A DNA stretch of 64,000 bases from Certhia americana (taxonomy: Eukaryota; Chordata; Aves; Passeriformes; Certhiidae), in assembly GCA_018697195.1 (NCBI GenBank), contig CM031857.1:53267924-53331923 (forward strand), in the 5' to 3' direction. Of the stretch, positions 39,606-51,185 are shown piece by piece (within the stretch, counting starts at the first letter, position 1; each line of letters opens with the position of its first letter). The notes beneath the pieces are model-generated. The model saw nothing but the letters and a program-made list of their open reading frames with translations. It was not told where the DNA came from and did no database searches. The position numbers and the translations under genes are program-made.

Positions 39606-41040
39606 GAAGAGCACAAATTCCCGCTCTTCCAGCCTTTTACATCACATGCCTTCTATATGTACAACCAAACTCAATGGGAGTTTCCTCAGTAAATACTAAT
39701 GCATGGGTTTTCCATCTTTTCTTGACAGGTGAATTCAGGTCTCAGAGATACCAGGACAGGTGGAAGATGTTTAACACCTTGTAGTCCCTTAGACAATGAC
39801 CCCAAAACAGGCTTCCAGCAGACATTTCTCACACAGACACCACACTGATGGCCACTGAAAACTTCCTCTGCTGACCAATATCAGCATGGTGTACCTTGAA
39901 CTGTTTTCTCTGTAGCTGGTTCAAAGCAGCCTTTGAACTGAAATCCCCCTATGGTTTTGCAGCTGTGCTGGTCAGCCTATGGTCTCAAGTGCTATAAGTT
40001 GGCAATGCAAGCCTGGGTGTGATCACAGTTACTCTCTCTTGTTGAAGAGACATTAAAGAAGCAGAGCCCACCTGGCCCCAAGCACAGACATGGTGATCTG
40101 CAGCTCCTGCTTTAATCAATATTTCCTCATGGACCCACCTCTTTTGTTGGAAAGTTAAAATTAAAACCTCAGCTTTATCTGAGTGTAAACCATTAACAGA
40201 GATATAATTTAATCATTTTAGAGTTGTCAACAGCCTAGATTTGTTGTGGGAGATTTGGATATTTCATGCAGGTAAGTAGGAAGATGGTGTCAAAAATGCT
40301 TGCAAGAAGAGCAGACTGAACTTCAAACACAATTTTTCATCCTCCCCATGGCTGCTACTTGCAAGGGAGTATCACTCTGTGGGACTGCAATACACTAGTC
40401 ACACTTACAGGTCCATATATTTCTGCTCTTAAGCACCGGGAACTCTTTCTGTTCTTTCTTTTTCTACCTACTTAAGAATAACAACCAGCCTTCCAGAGTA
40501 AAATGAAAATGCAATGGGAAACATTATAATAGGTGGAAAAAAAATAGTGTAATTCCTTTAGTAGCCAAGTATCAAAGCCCCAAGTATGTTCCTAGCTTAT
40601 ATCACTAAGGTTATAAACATATCAGATGTACAAACGCAATTCCCATAGGTGTAAGACAATAATCAAAGTAAGCAAAAAAGGTAAGACCTTTGCCAGTGAT
40701 GCAGAATAGGGCTGTTTCACATTTAGGTGGAAAATGGTGTATTAAAGGGTACACTGGATAACATTCAGTTCTAATTAAATATTTTATGCTCCCAAACTCA
40801 CTCAGGAGGGTGATTTTAGGCAGCAGCTATGAAGATTCACCATCTTACACAACTCTTCCAGTGTCACATACTCCTGCTAATGTCCAAGTTCAGCATAGCA
40901 CAACATGCCAGAAAATGGTTCTTCTAGAAAGGCAGTGTAGCACATAATAAACACAGGAAGAAATGGGAAATCCCTGGAGGAAGTCAATGGAGAGTTCACT
41001 TACAGTGAGGATATTTTACCTCACTGAGGTAAATGAGGCC
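39606..41040. other. Unassigned noncoding sequence
   Basis: No exon or named repeat recognised. The right end may contain unrecognised upstream parts of the CR1 copy that becomes legible from about 41050. Confidence 0.45.
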
Positions 41041-41775
41041 CATTTTATTTGCTTTCATTATTTAATATATTTTTCTGTAATCCAGTATAGAAAAATCTAT
41101 CCATTTCTTGCAATGTGTGCAGATGACACAAAAGTCATAGAATGATAAATAATGAGAAAAGCAGATCTGTTCTACATGCAATCTAATTTGGATACTAACT
41201 TGACCTCCTTACAAAAAAAAACCCCCAAACATATTTTAAGGTACAGTTAAACATAACTCTGAATATCCCAGATAGTTTGTACAATGAAGAACTGGACTAC
41301 ATTTTAGAAAGAGAGAATTAGAAAAGGATTTAGAGGCCATGACAGATAACCAGCTGAGCTGCAAAAGAGTTCCTCACTCAATGCAAAAAAAAGAGACAAA
41401 AAGAGAGAATGGGATCTTGGTATTTGCAAGCAGGCAACTACAAAACACAAGGATGGAAAGGCAGATGCTCACTGTTCTTTGGCATATTAAAGGAGTGCAG
41501 GTTCAGCATCAATGTCCACATTTTAAAAAATACTACTGGAAAACAGGAAAGAGTTCAAGAAAGAAATGCAAATATACTTGAAATTGGCAAAAGCTGTGAG
41601 ATCCTAAAAAAAGTAAATCTCAATTCATTTAATTTATCCAATACAAGGATAAATGGTGATTTATCTGTGGTTTATAATAGGGCTGGCTGGGTATTCTGTC
41701 TCAACAATAGAAAATTAAATTTCCACAAAAAATTCTATAAAGAAAAAATAATGTTAATTTTCCTTCAGGACAAGC
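41041..41775 (+). mobile_element. Ancient CR1-type LINE, reverse-transcriptase end and ORF2 C-terminus
   Basis: GCAGATGACACAAAAGTC at 41119-41136 encodes ADDTKV, the reverse-transcriptase active-site block (FADDTKL in CR1). Further right in CR1 order come GAACTGGACTACATTTTAGAAAG and CCATGACAGATAACCAGCTGAGCTGC-type sequence, then a CCACATTTTAAAAAAT block (PHFKK). Next are GAGTTCAAGAAAGAAATGCAAAT (RVQERNAN, cognate of RVQRRATKM) and GGTGATTTATCTGTGGTTTATAA (GDLSVVY, cognate of RGDLIxVYK). The last part (CTGTCTCAACAATAGAAAA) matches the following segment. Several frameshifts and stops are present, so it is a dead copy. In an intact element this region would complete reverse transcription of the LINE RNA. 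Confidence 0.75.
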
Positions 41776-43809
41776 AAAATTAAATAACTCACTCTAAGCC
41801 ACTCTGCTTCTCATTTTTTTCTGCTGAACGAAACTTTAAACTTCACCTTCTTGTGAACACATTTATCAGTGCTATAGGTACCTGTTCTCTCTTGCAGGCC
41901 AGCCACAGAGTAATTTGTAACTTAATTCAAAGTTGTATATAACATTACAGGAGCTGTAGTCCAGCCAAGAAGCCTCTGCCTAAGTTGAATAAGGATAGTG
42001 TTTGTTCAGGCAGTAATTCCCATGAGCAATGCAGCATTATGGGAAAATATTTATTTTTAATATTGAACTGACACAAAAGAAAGCCTTGGTCAATCAATTT
42101 AGTACATTCAAACAACAAGGGTTCTATATTAAAGAAAATGATAATTTTGTTTATATTGGTTTATTTGTTTGCACATTTCCATTCTGGGTTTCTTTTATGT
42201 TAATAAGGCTTTTCTCTGTGTGTCATTTGGAGTGAAAACAAATGTTGACAAGTCTCATCTGCCCACTGTGTGAAAATTCCAAATTTTGTTCGGTTTTAGC
42301 TTGCAAGTAGCTGTATTATATTTCCTATACCAGGGGATCTCTGAATTAGTAGACAGAGACATGACATCCAGTAGGTGGAATCTGACACTATATTAATCTG
42401 AACTAGATAAATGCCAAGATTTTAACAAGGGAGGGAATTAAACACCGCAACAATTTTTCTAGGAACAGGATAGACTCTCTTCCATGTGTGTTATTTAAAG
42501 ATGGGCTATCTTCCTATGTGTTCTAGCTGGTAATTCAATCACACAGGCTGTGTTGTAATAGATAATAAACAACAATCCCTCCAGCCATAACATCGAAAAG
42601 TGCAGGAAGCAGGATTGCAGGGAGAGAAACTGCTAGAAACTCTCAGTCTTCAGGACCAAAGTAGAGAGATGGTTATGTTACACCACTGGAATACCTTTCC
42701 TTGTCCATCCATAATAACAGTTTCAATGTAATTAAATATTTCATAGAAATACCTTATAATTAGTCTGTGGTTTGAAGCCTGACTTAACAGTGGAACTGGT
42801 ACTGTGTGCCTTGCACTCAAGGAGCCTTTCCCTTGCTTTCTCACTTTTCTGCTACTCTGTTCCAAAACAAATAAATAACCTCGCAAATGGCATATCCTGG
42901 TTCCCAGACCAAAGGAAGACAATTAAAATCTTATGCAAGTGTTTTTAAAATATAGTTTTAATTAACATGCAAGTATTAAATGAGAACGCTGTATGGCCAC
43001 TTAGTAAAAATGTAATGAAAATAATGCAGTCAACATCTCTCACCTCCAACAGTGTCACTCTGTCAGTTGACTCCTGTTTTCTGGAGGATGTTGACAAAAT
43101 GGGCAGAGATGAAAGCCTGCAATAAAAAGAGTGGGATATTCTAAGCTCAAGTTAATCCATCCAGAGAACAGGAAAGCCTCTTTCAGTAACAAAATAGTCC
43201 TTCTTAAGGTCAGTAATAGCAGACTTCACCAACTGACAACAGTCTGCTGAACACAAAGGAAGTGTAACTTTTCCTTTTTCTTTGCCATGGCTCAATAGCT
43301 TTGTTTCAGCTTGTCGGTCAGTTTGTTTACAAGAAAAGCCTCTTGAGCAGAGAGTACCTTTCTTTGTGCAACACATTCCGATGTGCCCTCTGAAAGGACT
43401 CTGCGCCGCTGTGCTACCTGATAGCCTTTCACATGACAGAGTGTTGGGGTTACGTGTCCAGCAGTGCAGCAGGGGCTAGTTAAGGTTTCCAGATATACAG
43501 CACTCAAGCAGGGACCAGCCTCACTGTAGGTTTTCCCTCTGCTATTGCCAAATGACAAAACATTAAAATCTCAGCAGCATGCAGCACCATTAAACTGACT
43601 GATGGCAAGAAGTCGTCAGAAAACACGGTTCTGTAAATCTTTCCCTGCACACATAAAATCTGGTCTCAGATTTCCCTGCCCCCTTTTTGCACACACATAC
43701 ACATGCATTTCATAATTTCCCAGGAAACCTAAACAAATTGTATTGCATTTGAAGCACCACCTCACAAAACAAAGGCCTCAATATCTTATTATTCAAACAC
43801 TTGAGCAAC
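41776..43809. other. Unassigned noncoding sequence
   Basis: No exon or named repeat recognised. Short frames only. Confidence 0.5.
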
Positions 43810-43975
43810 GTTCATTATGAATTCTCACAACTAATTTTTCCCTTTTTGAAGCACTGTAGGAAAATAACACTCTCCCACTTTAAAGACATGGAAACAAAGG
43901 GAAAAAAGAGGCTGATGTCACCAGGATTTTGGAGACAGCTTGTGTGAGATGCAGCTAGAGGCGAGGGCTCACGTA
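43810..43975 (-). mobile_element. MIR-like SINE relic
   Basis: The plus strand resembles the reverse complement of a MIR core and tail. ATTCTCACAACTAA is followed by CCCACTTTAAAGACATGGAAAC (cognate of CCCATTTTACAGATGAGGAAAC), AGAGGCTGATGTCACC, and GTGTGAGATGCAGCTAGAGGC (cognate of the GGTCACACAGCTAGTAAG region). Order and spacing are right but divergence is high. MIR is an ancient tRNA-derived SINE shared across amniotes. Confidence 0.45.
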
Positions 43976-45371
43976 TCTGGGAAAAAACTCTCCCGAACAT
44001 CCATGGGACATCTTCACCCACAGCTGAGGAAACAATGAAAACTCAAAATTTCCCGGGTTTGGTCTCACTCTGTGCTCAGCCCTGACTGCTCTAAAATTAG
44101 ACCTATTTTACAGACTTGGCTTCAGCTGCTGCAGGAAGCAGAGGCAACACATGCCAGTCCTGCAAATTTATTATTAATAATAATGGGGAGGCACTCTCAG
44201 GCTGGGGGCAGACCCACGTGCCAGCAAAGGCACAGTAGACAGTCCCCATGAGGACGAATTCACCATCTGCAATGACTGAATGGAGCAAGGGTCGAGCAGT
44301 GCAAATGTTGTTATGATTAACCCTCACAGGGGATTTTTTTCATACAAGCTGTCCGTTTGTTTGGCAAATCTGAAGTGGCCGGCAGAAATGTATCACCATC
44401 AGCGATGCTCCTGTTGGAAAGACTTACTCAGGCCTACTGTGGTGTGTTTAGGGGGAGAGGTCCCTCCTGGAGAAATCATAAACTACTCCAGGTCCCACAG
44501 GAAGGTAGAAAATAAGGCCCATTTTCTTGTGTGACCTGACAGCCAGTTTAACTTCAGTCAGAGTTTTGGTTACTGCAAGCAGTTCTCAATTGAGCTTGCA
44601 GCCCTAACAAGTCGAAAGAAAGGCATTTGTACATGAGTCATTGTGTCAGCTTTTGCTCATGCTCCTGCCCCAGGGTGGATGCTGGCAAAGACCAGTCCAA
44701 AGGCTGGCTGGGCTCTGCTCACAGCACTGCCTACACTGCCAGGGCATCCCCTATACTGCCCAAGGCATACACATCCCCCACAGGGAGGCAAGGAAGGAGG
44801 GAGCAGGCACCTATCAGTGCTCTGGGACTCCCTTTCCTGCTCTCAGCTCTCATGAGATTTGGCTTTGTCATCTATCATTATCATTTCGTCCTGGTCCCTG
44901 TGATGCCTGGTAGGCCCTGTGTAGCTCTGGGAGGAAAGGAGGATCCAAAAAATCCCCACACTCCCTGCCACTATGGCAAAATAGCAGCACATTTTGCATC
45001 ACACTAAGTGTGGGAGCTCTGTGAAAGCCAGCATTTCTCCAAGGAACAGCCCCACTTAAACATGTTCTCCCTAGAGAAAGCTGGCTCCACATTTCTTTCA
45101 ATGACTTCAGTAACAAAAACATATTGCTCTGCCCCATGAAACTGACTGTCATCAAACTAAGAAATTAACTTTTTCTGCAGTGCTATTAAGAGCATGTAAT
45201 GTTTGTAGTCCTGACTGTGAAAAATATGAGCTTTCCTGAGGTTCAGTAAAGAAGTACTAGTTTAGCCTCTGGTCCCCAGGAGCAGCATACAGAATCCCCT
45301 AGTTCCCAGCCCCTTGCTTTAGAAATGTTGGCTCAACTGCTAACCCAAAGCCCAGGCACTGAACATTAACT
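43976..45371. other. Unassigned noncoding sequence
   Basis: No exon or named repeat recognised. Around 44630-45010 the sequence is stop-poor in several frames at once, which is a composition effect rather than coding evidence. Confidence 0.5.
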
Positions 45372-45399
45372 AAAAAAAAAAAAAAAAAAATATATAAAA

Positions 45400-45448
<49 letters not shown>

Positions 45449-45464
45449 GTGTGTGTATATATAT
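45372..45464. repeat. A-run plus TA dinucleotide microsatellite
   Basis: A19, a short TATAT, and a second A-run are followed by about eighteen TA units to 45446, then TG and TA units to about 45464. The isoleucine/tyrosine-rich minus-strand frame here is an artefact. Confidence 0.95.
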
Positions 45465-46139
45465 CCCTCCAAGCATTCAGTAAACAATGTCTCTCCCCAA
45501 AATTAGCTTTCTAGTTTTCTTGTAATGTACTTCCACACATCAGCTTATGTGACCTTGAACTGGTATCATTTCTCACTTGGGAATTCCTCCCTGGTATTTG
45601 TTGCTACAGCTCTTGAAGTATGAAGAATGAAGTGCTGGACTCTTACACTCCTTTGTTTCTTCCTTTCATTTATTTGGGCCTTGATGAGGAAAACATATGA
45701 CTGGATATGTCATTACAGGCAGAAAATCTGATAATCACTAGCTGATAGGACAGCAACTCCAAAAACCCTGTCTGTAGCCAGTTCATTCTCTTCCTGTAAC
45801 ATCATGAAACTGCAGGAGTCAGGGATAAAGACAGTGATATTTTTTTCATATTTTTTCAAAAATGCTGAAATCTGTATCCACCATGCTCTAGGCTTTTGAA
45901 AGAGGTACTTTGCAGCATTTTACATAATTTTTTGCATATTTACAATGACTACTTAATACCTCTTTACAAAGATCTCCACAGTAGGCTGTTTCAGTGGATT
46001 TGAGACATATATTCTGATGGTCCTTACGGCTCTTGAACAGATGCTGGTTTTCACATAGCAGTTGTACATCTTGCCAAGGTGCAAACAGGGGTCCCAGAAG
46101 TCCCACTACCACTTCTCCTGTAGGAAAGACAAAGTCAGC
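45465..46139. other. Unassigned noncoding sequence
   Basis: No named repeat or exon recognised. A 142-codon minus-strand frame spans 45888-46316. It begins in the GC-richer block to the right and has no domain I recognise, so I do not call it a gene. Confidence 0.45.
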
Positions 46140-47060
46140 TATCAGCCTTTGTGCGAGGGGGCTGTGCTTCTTGGCAGAGGAGATGCTCTGTGGCACTGAG
46201 TCACAGGAGTGAATGGGCATGGAGGAGGTAAATGAGCTGGTCTTCCCATTCGCTTCCTTACCATCACCCCTTTCAAGGCCTTCTGTTGCTGTACTAGCCC
46301 CTTGTTTGCTTTTCACTTGTGCAAGGAACTATAGGGCAGCTAGAGATGGGACAATGAGCCTAAAACAGCCACTCTCCTCTGATGGTGGGGGACAAAACCG
46401 GACAAAAACCCACCAAGAGATGCAGTACCTGAGCACTGGGGAGGCAGAAAACCTGCCAGAGCAGCCTCAGCCGCCCCCTGCCTGGGTTTCCATCCTCTGC
46501 AGCAATGCTGCAGGGAGGGCAGGCCGGGGCTGCACGGCAGCTCTCTGATGAAAGCACCTGCGACTTCTATGAAAGCCGACACTCACTGCTTGCGGTGTCC
46601 CTACCACTCCGGATCCCAAGGCCCTGGTTTACTGCAGGAGCTGTGAAAGACAGCCTCGGGCTTCACAGCAGGAAAAAATACAAGGGATCAAGTATACAGA
46701 GGCACCTCATAAAGTACCCCTTCAAACCACATGCGGATTTACAAGAGGGAAGTGAGTGGCCCTCGGGGGGCTTTTACTTGCCTATTAGCACTGGCCAGTG
46801 CAGGGTGCACGCCCAAACCCTGTGATAGAACTGTCTACACAGCCCCATGACTTCTTTCAAGTGCAGACAGGCAGCTGCAAACACACCTCTGGGCTGCAGC
46901 AGGGCTCCACGGGGCACGGCTGCTGTGCTCGGTCAGGCAATAGCATCCTCCAATTCCTTTTCCACCGACTTCCTTAACACTTCTGTCCTGCTCTGGGATC
47001 ACTGAATCACCCCGAGGGGAGACTTGGGACAGCACACTGGGGATGTCATCTGCTCTCAAG
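46140..47060. other. GC-richer, CpG-richer unassigned block
   Basis: Compared with its surroundings this block has visibly higher G+C and more CpG sites, for example around 46470-46620, 46730-46830 and 46900-46960. Open frames occur on both strands, as expected when stop codons become rarer. No transcription start, exon or repeat family is recognisable. It could be a regulatory island, a decayed gene-related sequence or a diverged transposon. Confidence 0.4.
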
Positions 47061-47099
47061 TTCCCCAGCTAAATGTGGGACTGGGGAACAGGCGCGTCC

Positions 47100-47710
47100 C
47101 TGTCAAACAAAACACTTAGAGCCTGGCAAGAGGTAAAGGCTGAGGGCATATAAAGAAGAAGAATAAAAAAATAAGGCAAGAAAAAAGGAATAGTAGAATG
47201 GAATAAAAGAGGTATGGAAAAGTGCATGGCTGAAGGGTGGATCTCCTTTGCAGAGACAAGGCAAGAAAAGTGCTCCCTCTGAATCACAGTGGGTTGTACA
47301 GGAAGAAGAAACATAAAGGAAGGAGAAACATGAAGGAAGGAAAAAACAAGGGATGGAGAGAGGTAGAGGAGAAGAAGGGGTCTGACTAAGGGAAGAAAAA
47401 GATGACATCAGAGCAAACAAATTCAGGACAAAGGAGGAAAACTATGTACTGGAGGAGCTGAGTAGGAGAGCAGAGCTGGAGGAAATAAGCATCCAAATGA
47501 AGAGAGATTAACACAGAATGCTCCCAAAGGAAATGAACTGGGCACTCTGAACCAGTGTCAGACATAAATAAATCAAACAGGAACATTTGGACACTTGGAA
47601 AAATGAGAGGAAAAATACAGGGTGATATACTACAGCAGGAAAGAAAAGTGGGGTGGCAAGAGAAAAGAACGTAAAGCTCCTAAAACAGCGAAAAAGAGGG
47701 AGTGAGCCAG
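47100..47710 (+). repeat. Long purine-rich segment
   Basis: For about 600 bases the plus strand is dominated by A and G in non-periodic GGAAGAAGAAA-type sequence, with only short pyrimidine interruptions. It is not a clean microsatellite. The consequence is long minus-strand frames rich in Phe, Leu and Ser (for example 47103-47420), which are composition artefacts. Confidence 0.65.
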
Positions 47711-48699
47711 ATAATCCAAGCAGTCCCAACACATTTACATGCACACTTTGAGGTGTTTGCTCTAATGAGCAGTTAGGACAGCAAAGAAAGCACTGAGTAA
47801 TGCAATCATATCATTTATATGGGCAAGTGGGGATTTTGCAAGCTGGAAGATATATGCACACAATAATTGTGGGTGAAAGTTGGGAGGCAAATAATTACAG
47901 CAGTAAATCATAATCCTTTTAATATATTATCAGTTTGATACCCAAGCAATAAATGCATATGCATATGGGGTTTGTGCTTTAGAAGTGGCAGGAAACTTGA
48001 CTGTGAAAACAAAGGGAATGGAGAAGCTCAGTTCTCCCTCTCTTTTGAGTGAGAGAGTGTAATGAAATCCACTCCCTCTCTCTCCCCCATCTCTGTCATG
48101 ACCATCATTACTAGACTTGGCTGGGAGTTTCACGGTGCAGTTATTTTCTAATGGGAATGCACTTACTACAAAACTGAAATTTTCCACAAGAAGATTTCGA
48201 TTTTGCTGTACAGAAAAATCCTATGAGAAAAATTTGAACCAAGTGTTTCATTTTGGGTCACTTCAACCCCAGCCAAAATTTTAAAAAAAATCAATATAAA
48301 AGGTTTTATTACACTACTGTTAGTGGAACCTGGACATTTTCAGTTGGGAATAAAACATCTTTAAAATTTAACAAACCAGTTTACTCAAAATTTTGTTACA
48401 GTAATTGTATCTGTAGCTTTGTAGTGGGAAATACTGTGCGTGAGCATGCATGTGCATATTCATCCCCCCATATGCCAACATACAAGTGAATAAAATTTAG
48501 GGGGGGGGGAAGAGAATAAACAAACACACAGAGTTTATCCTAATTTTGAGCTGACTGCAAATGAAAGCCATTGAGTAACCTCTCCACTAGGTCATCTGCA
48601 TATTTCTATTTTTCTGAAGGGATTTGGTGATACTCTGGCAGGGAAGGAGAAGGGAAAGTTGTTTAGCAGTAATTTAGGGCACATGTGTAATAAGAAACA
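47711..48699. other. Unassigned noncoding sequence, AT-rich with TAAT-type sites
   Basis: 47800-47970 is AT-rich with several TAAT/ATTA cores and a 12-bp palindrome ATGCATATGCAT at 47953-47964. G10 lies at 48500-48509. No exon or named repeat recognised. Confidence 0.45.
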
Positions 48700-49180
48700 C
48701 CAGTCTATGTTCTGAAATGGTGATGGGTAGGATATCTACCATAACTTTTACAAGGCAGTTCCAGTGATTGTCTTTTTGTTTTAAAATACTTTGCTTTCTT
48801 CTTGTCTCTGGCTGCCCAGTTTCATCTTCCAGCAGTTGGATTAGATCATATCCTTTGTCTGTCAGAGCAAAAGAGTGAACTGTGACAGAATTTCTGTTCC
48901 CTCTGTACATATTTATAGATTGTGATCAAGTCACCTCTTAATCTTTTCTTTGTTAGATAAACAGAACAAGCTCCTCAGGCCTATCACAGTAAGACATATT
49001 TTCCAGACCTTTCATTATTCACATGGCTTTCCTCTCTGAACTCTCTCCAATTCATCCAGCACCCTTCTCCAGTTGGGGAAATCAGCACTAAGAACAACAT
49101 CCCGCACTGTTGCCAAAGGCAGAGGTAGACTTCTGCTTCCTATTTAGCAGTCTCAAGACCAGCTCTTTGGAGGACAGCCT
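48700..49180 (-). mobile_element. Ancient CR1-type LINE, ORF2 C-terminus
   Basis: On the minus strand this reads in CR1 order from right to left. A degraded LVRPHLEYCV-type block lies near 49090. LDELERVQR is at 49033-49059, matching CR1 LERVQRRATKM. KKRLRGDLITIYKY is at 48910-48951, matching EKRRLRGDLI-type sequence. A continuation follows through AACTTCCAGCCATTGGA-like sequence near 48825. The identity of these two peptide blocks is strong although the frame is broken between them. It probably continues the element described at 49660-51185, of which it would be the 3' part. Confidence 0.82.
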
Positions 49181-49659
49181 TTCCCAGCAACTCCTACTTG
49201 ATGAACACACAAACACCTCAGTCCCACCTTTTTTGTAGATTTAATGGCCAGATCTACCAAACAGTTGCATGTGGTGCAGGAGAGAGGTTTAGGTGAGTTA
49301 TGGTGTCCTCCTCCCAACCCCACTTATTGTATATGGGTCCAGATCACCCACTTGGATTTGATTTTCACACCAGGGTAAAACAGTCAGGAAGCTGCTTCCC
49401 ACACACGTCCCCGCCACTGCCGCAGGCACTAGGATCTGAATGAGCAACTGAAGATTAGTCTGGGGAACTGAACTAAGTCTGATTTGACATCAAACACTGC
49501 ACCACATGTACAGAGCCCAGTGTAAGCTGCTTTAAACTGCTACTCCACTCCTATTCAGCCAAATCATTTGCTAGTGTAGATATGGTTAATAATGTCCAGA
49601 ATATGACTGAAATCCTACTAAAAAATAACCAGAAACAAACTACATGGTTGATTTCAGCT
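49181..49659. other. Unassigned stretch inside the probable CR1 relic
   Basis: This lies between two CR1 parts in the same orientation and is about 170 bases longer than the matching interval of an intact CR1 would be. I could not match it to CR1. It may be unrecognisably diverged LINE, a later small insertion, or unrelated flanking sequence if the two CR1 parts are separate copies. Confidence 0.4.
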
Positions 49660-51185
49660 GCTTAAGTATTTACGTCTGTATTTCACCCTTTTTTTCCTCC
49701 CATGTTACTTTTAAGGAACGACTATATGTAAACTCCAAGAAAAATGTCTTGAATGGCGGAAGACCAGCCATCACATGTTTCAGGACTCCATTCAAAGCAT
49801 CAAACAAATTATAAATTTCCAATGGCAATTGCATTTTCAGACCAATCAGTGTTCCAGCATTTAACCCACTTTCAGTGTGACATGTTGATTTCAAATCTGT
49901 ATAGTTAATATTTATAATTAAGGAAATATTGTTTTCTTAATCAAATTTGCATATGTGTCAAACTTAATGTCATACAGAATTCAAAATACATTACATCAAA
50001 TACTATTAGCTGCATTTACCATAATAATCTTGTTTTAAAATTATATCAAGTTAGTTGCAACAACATTTATAAAAAGAGGGAGGTTTAATTATAATTTCTT
50101 TCACAGAGTTAGTAGCAGTATTACAACAACTTTAATTTCTCTAAGACCAAAGAAAGTCAATTGGAAATGCATATGATTGGTGTTCTCATCCTATATGTGT
50201 CATACAAATGAGACTGTATCTTTCCAGTTCTCTCAAACTTTCCTAGTGTTCAATGTCTTCTAGAAAACCATTATTTATAGTCAAAGGAGTTTTCTTACTT
50301 TTCTAACTTGTGGACAGAAGTTGTTCAAGCCTCTCGTTTAACATACCTACTTTAGTAGCTGCTGTTAAAATATTTTCTTGAATTATTGTTGTAATGGAAA
50401 ATACATCATCACTATTGCAGAATTATATATTTTCAACTGATTTTTCCAACCAAAACAGAAAGGTATTCTTGTCTTCTCTGTGTTAGTATAAATAACTCTT
50501 TTTTATCCACTGAGAGAAACAGCACTGATAGGTTTTCTTCCCTTAAGTACATAAAAATCTTCTTGTCCTTAACTTGTATGATCTTTAACTCTGTTGGGCA
50601 AACACCTCTATTGACACTTCTCTTGTTTCCCTTGCAAATTTATCACCATTTCTACATTCTGATTTAAATTAATTTTTGTTGTGTCATTCTTTCTTTCAAG
50701 TGTTACATGAGGGTTTTTGTATAGTAGAACAGCTTTCACTGTAGCTAGGTTGTTTTGGTTTATAACAACTATGAATTTTTAGTGAAATGTTTTTAAAAAG
50801 TTTGCAATTATCATTCACATTTTTCTGTTTAAATTCTCCCAGTAGATCTGACTTATAATTGTTTTCAGCTTTACAAAACTGGCCTTTTTAAAGAACCAAG
50901 GATCTATACTACTGGTTCATATTTTACTCTTTTTGCACACGAAAATAATCAAGGCATGATCTTCTGCACATAAGCAGACATTTGCTTCAGTTCTGTAATC
51001 AATTTCTCTCTATATGTCATAATTAGGTCAGGTTTTTGTGAAGAAATAAAATCTGTGTTCAGTCATAAAGGAAGATACACTCAAGGCTCTGATCCACATT
51101 TGGCAGAGAAGCCTGGACCGTTGTGGTCTTGGGTGAGCATCCTAATCCCTGAATAATGACCCTTTGAACCCACTCTCCTAGCAAA
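49660..51185 (-). mobile_element. Ancient CR1-type LINE, endonuclease C-terminus, linker and reverse transcriptase
   Basis: Degraded ORF2 blocks occur in order on the minus strand. LECIFLYD is at about 51062-51085, matching FLECIDDN downstream of the GDFN motif. PDLIMTYREKLITEL is at 50987-51032, matching LDLLLTNREELV. EDHALI is at about 50944-50963, matching the endonuclease SDH motif. PWFFKKASFVKLK is near 50866-50901. VKDKKIFMYLREEN (about 50535-50574) matches VKDNKKGF. ATNLI is at about 50043-50059 and DVMYFEF at about 49977-49997, matching TNLI and DVVYLDF at reverse-transcriptase block A. A weaker NGV...G...F..F block near 49730-49795 matches SGVPQGSVLGPxLF. The VKD-to-TNLI distance is about 515 bases, against roughly 525 expected. 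Many stops and frameshifts show the copy is dead. Confidence 0.72.

Noticed and set aside
45888..46316. 142-codon minus-strand frame as a gene
   Set aside because: The cysteine-rich C-terminal part looked interesting, but no domain is recognisable and the frame depends on a GC-richer, stop-poor block.
47103..47420. Phe/Leu/Ser-rich minus-strand frames as membrane proteins
   Set aside because: They are the complement of the purine-rich tract and several overlapping frames have the same composition.
49670..49894. 74-codon minus-strand frame as an independent small gene
   Set aside because: Its middle aligns weakly with the SGVPQG-type reverse-transcriptase block and it sits in the expected place within the CR1 relic, so it is better read as LINE sequence.
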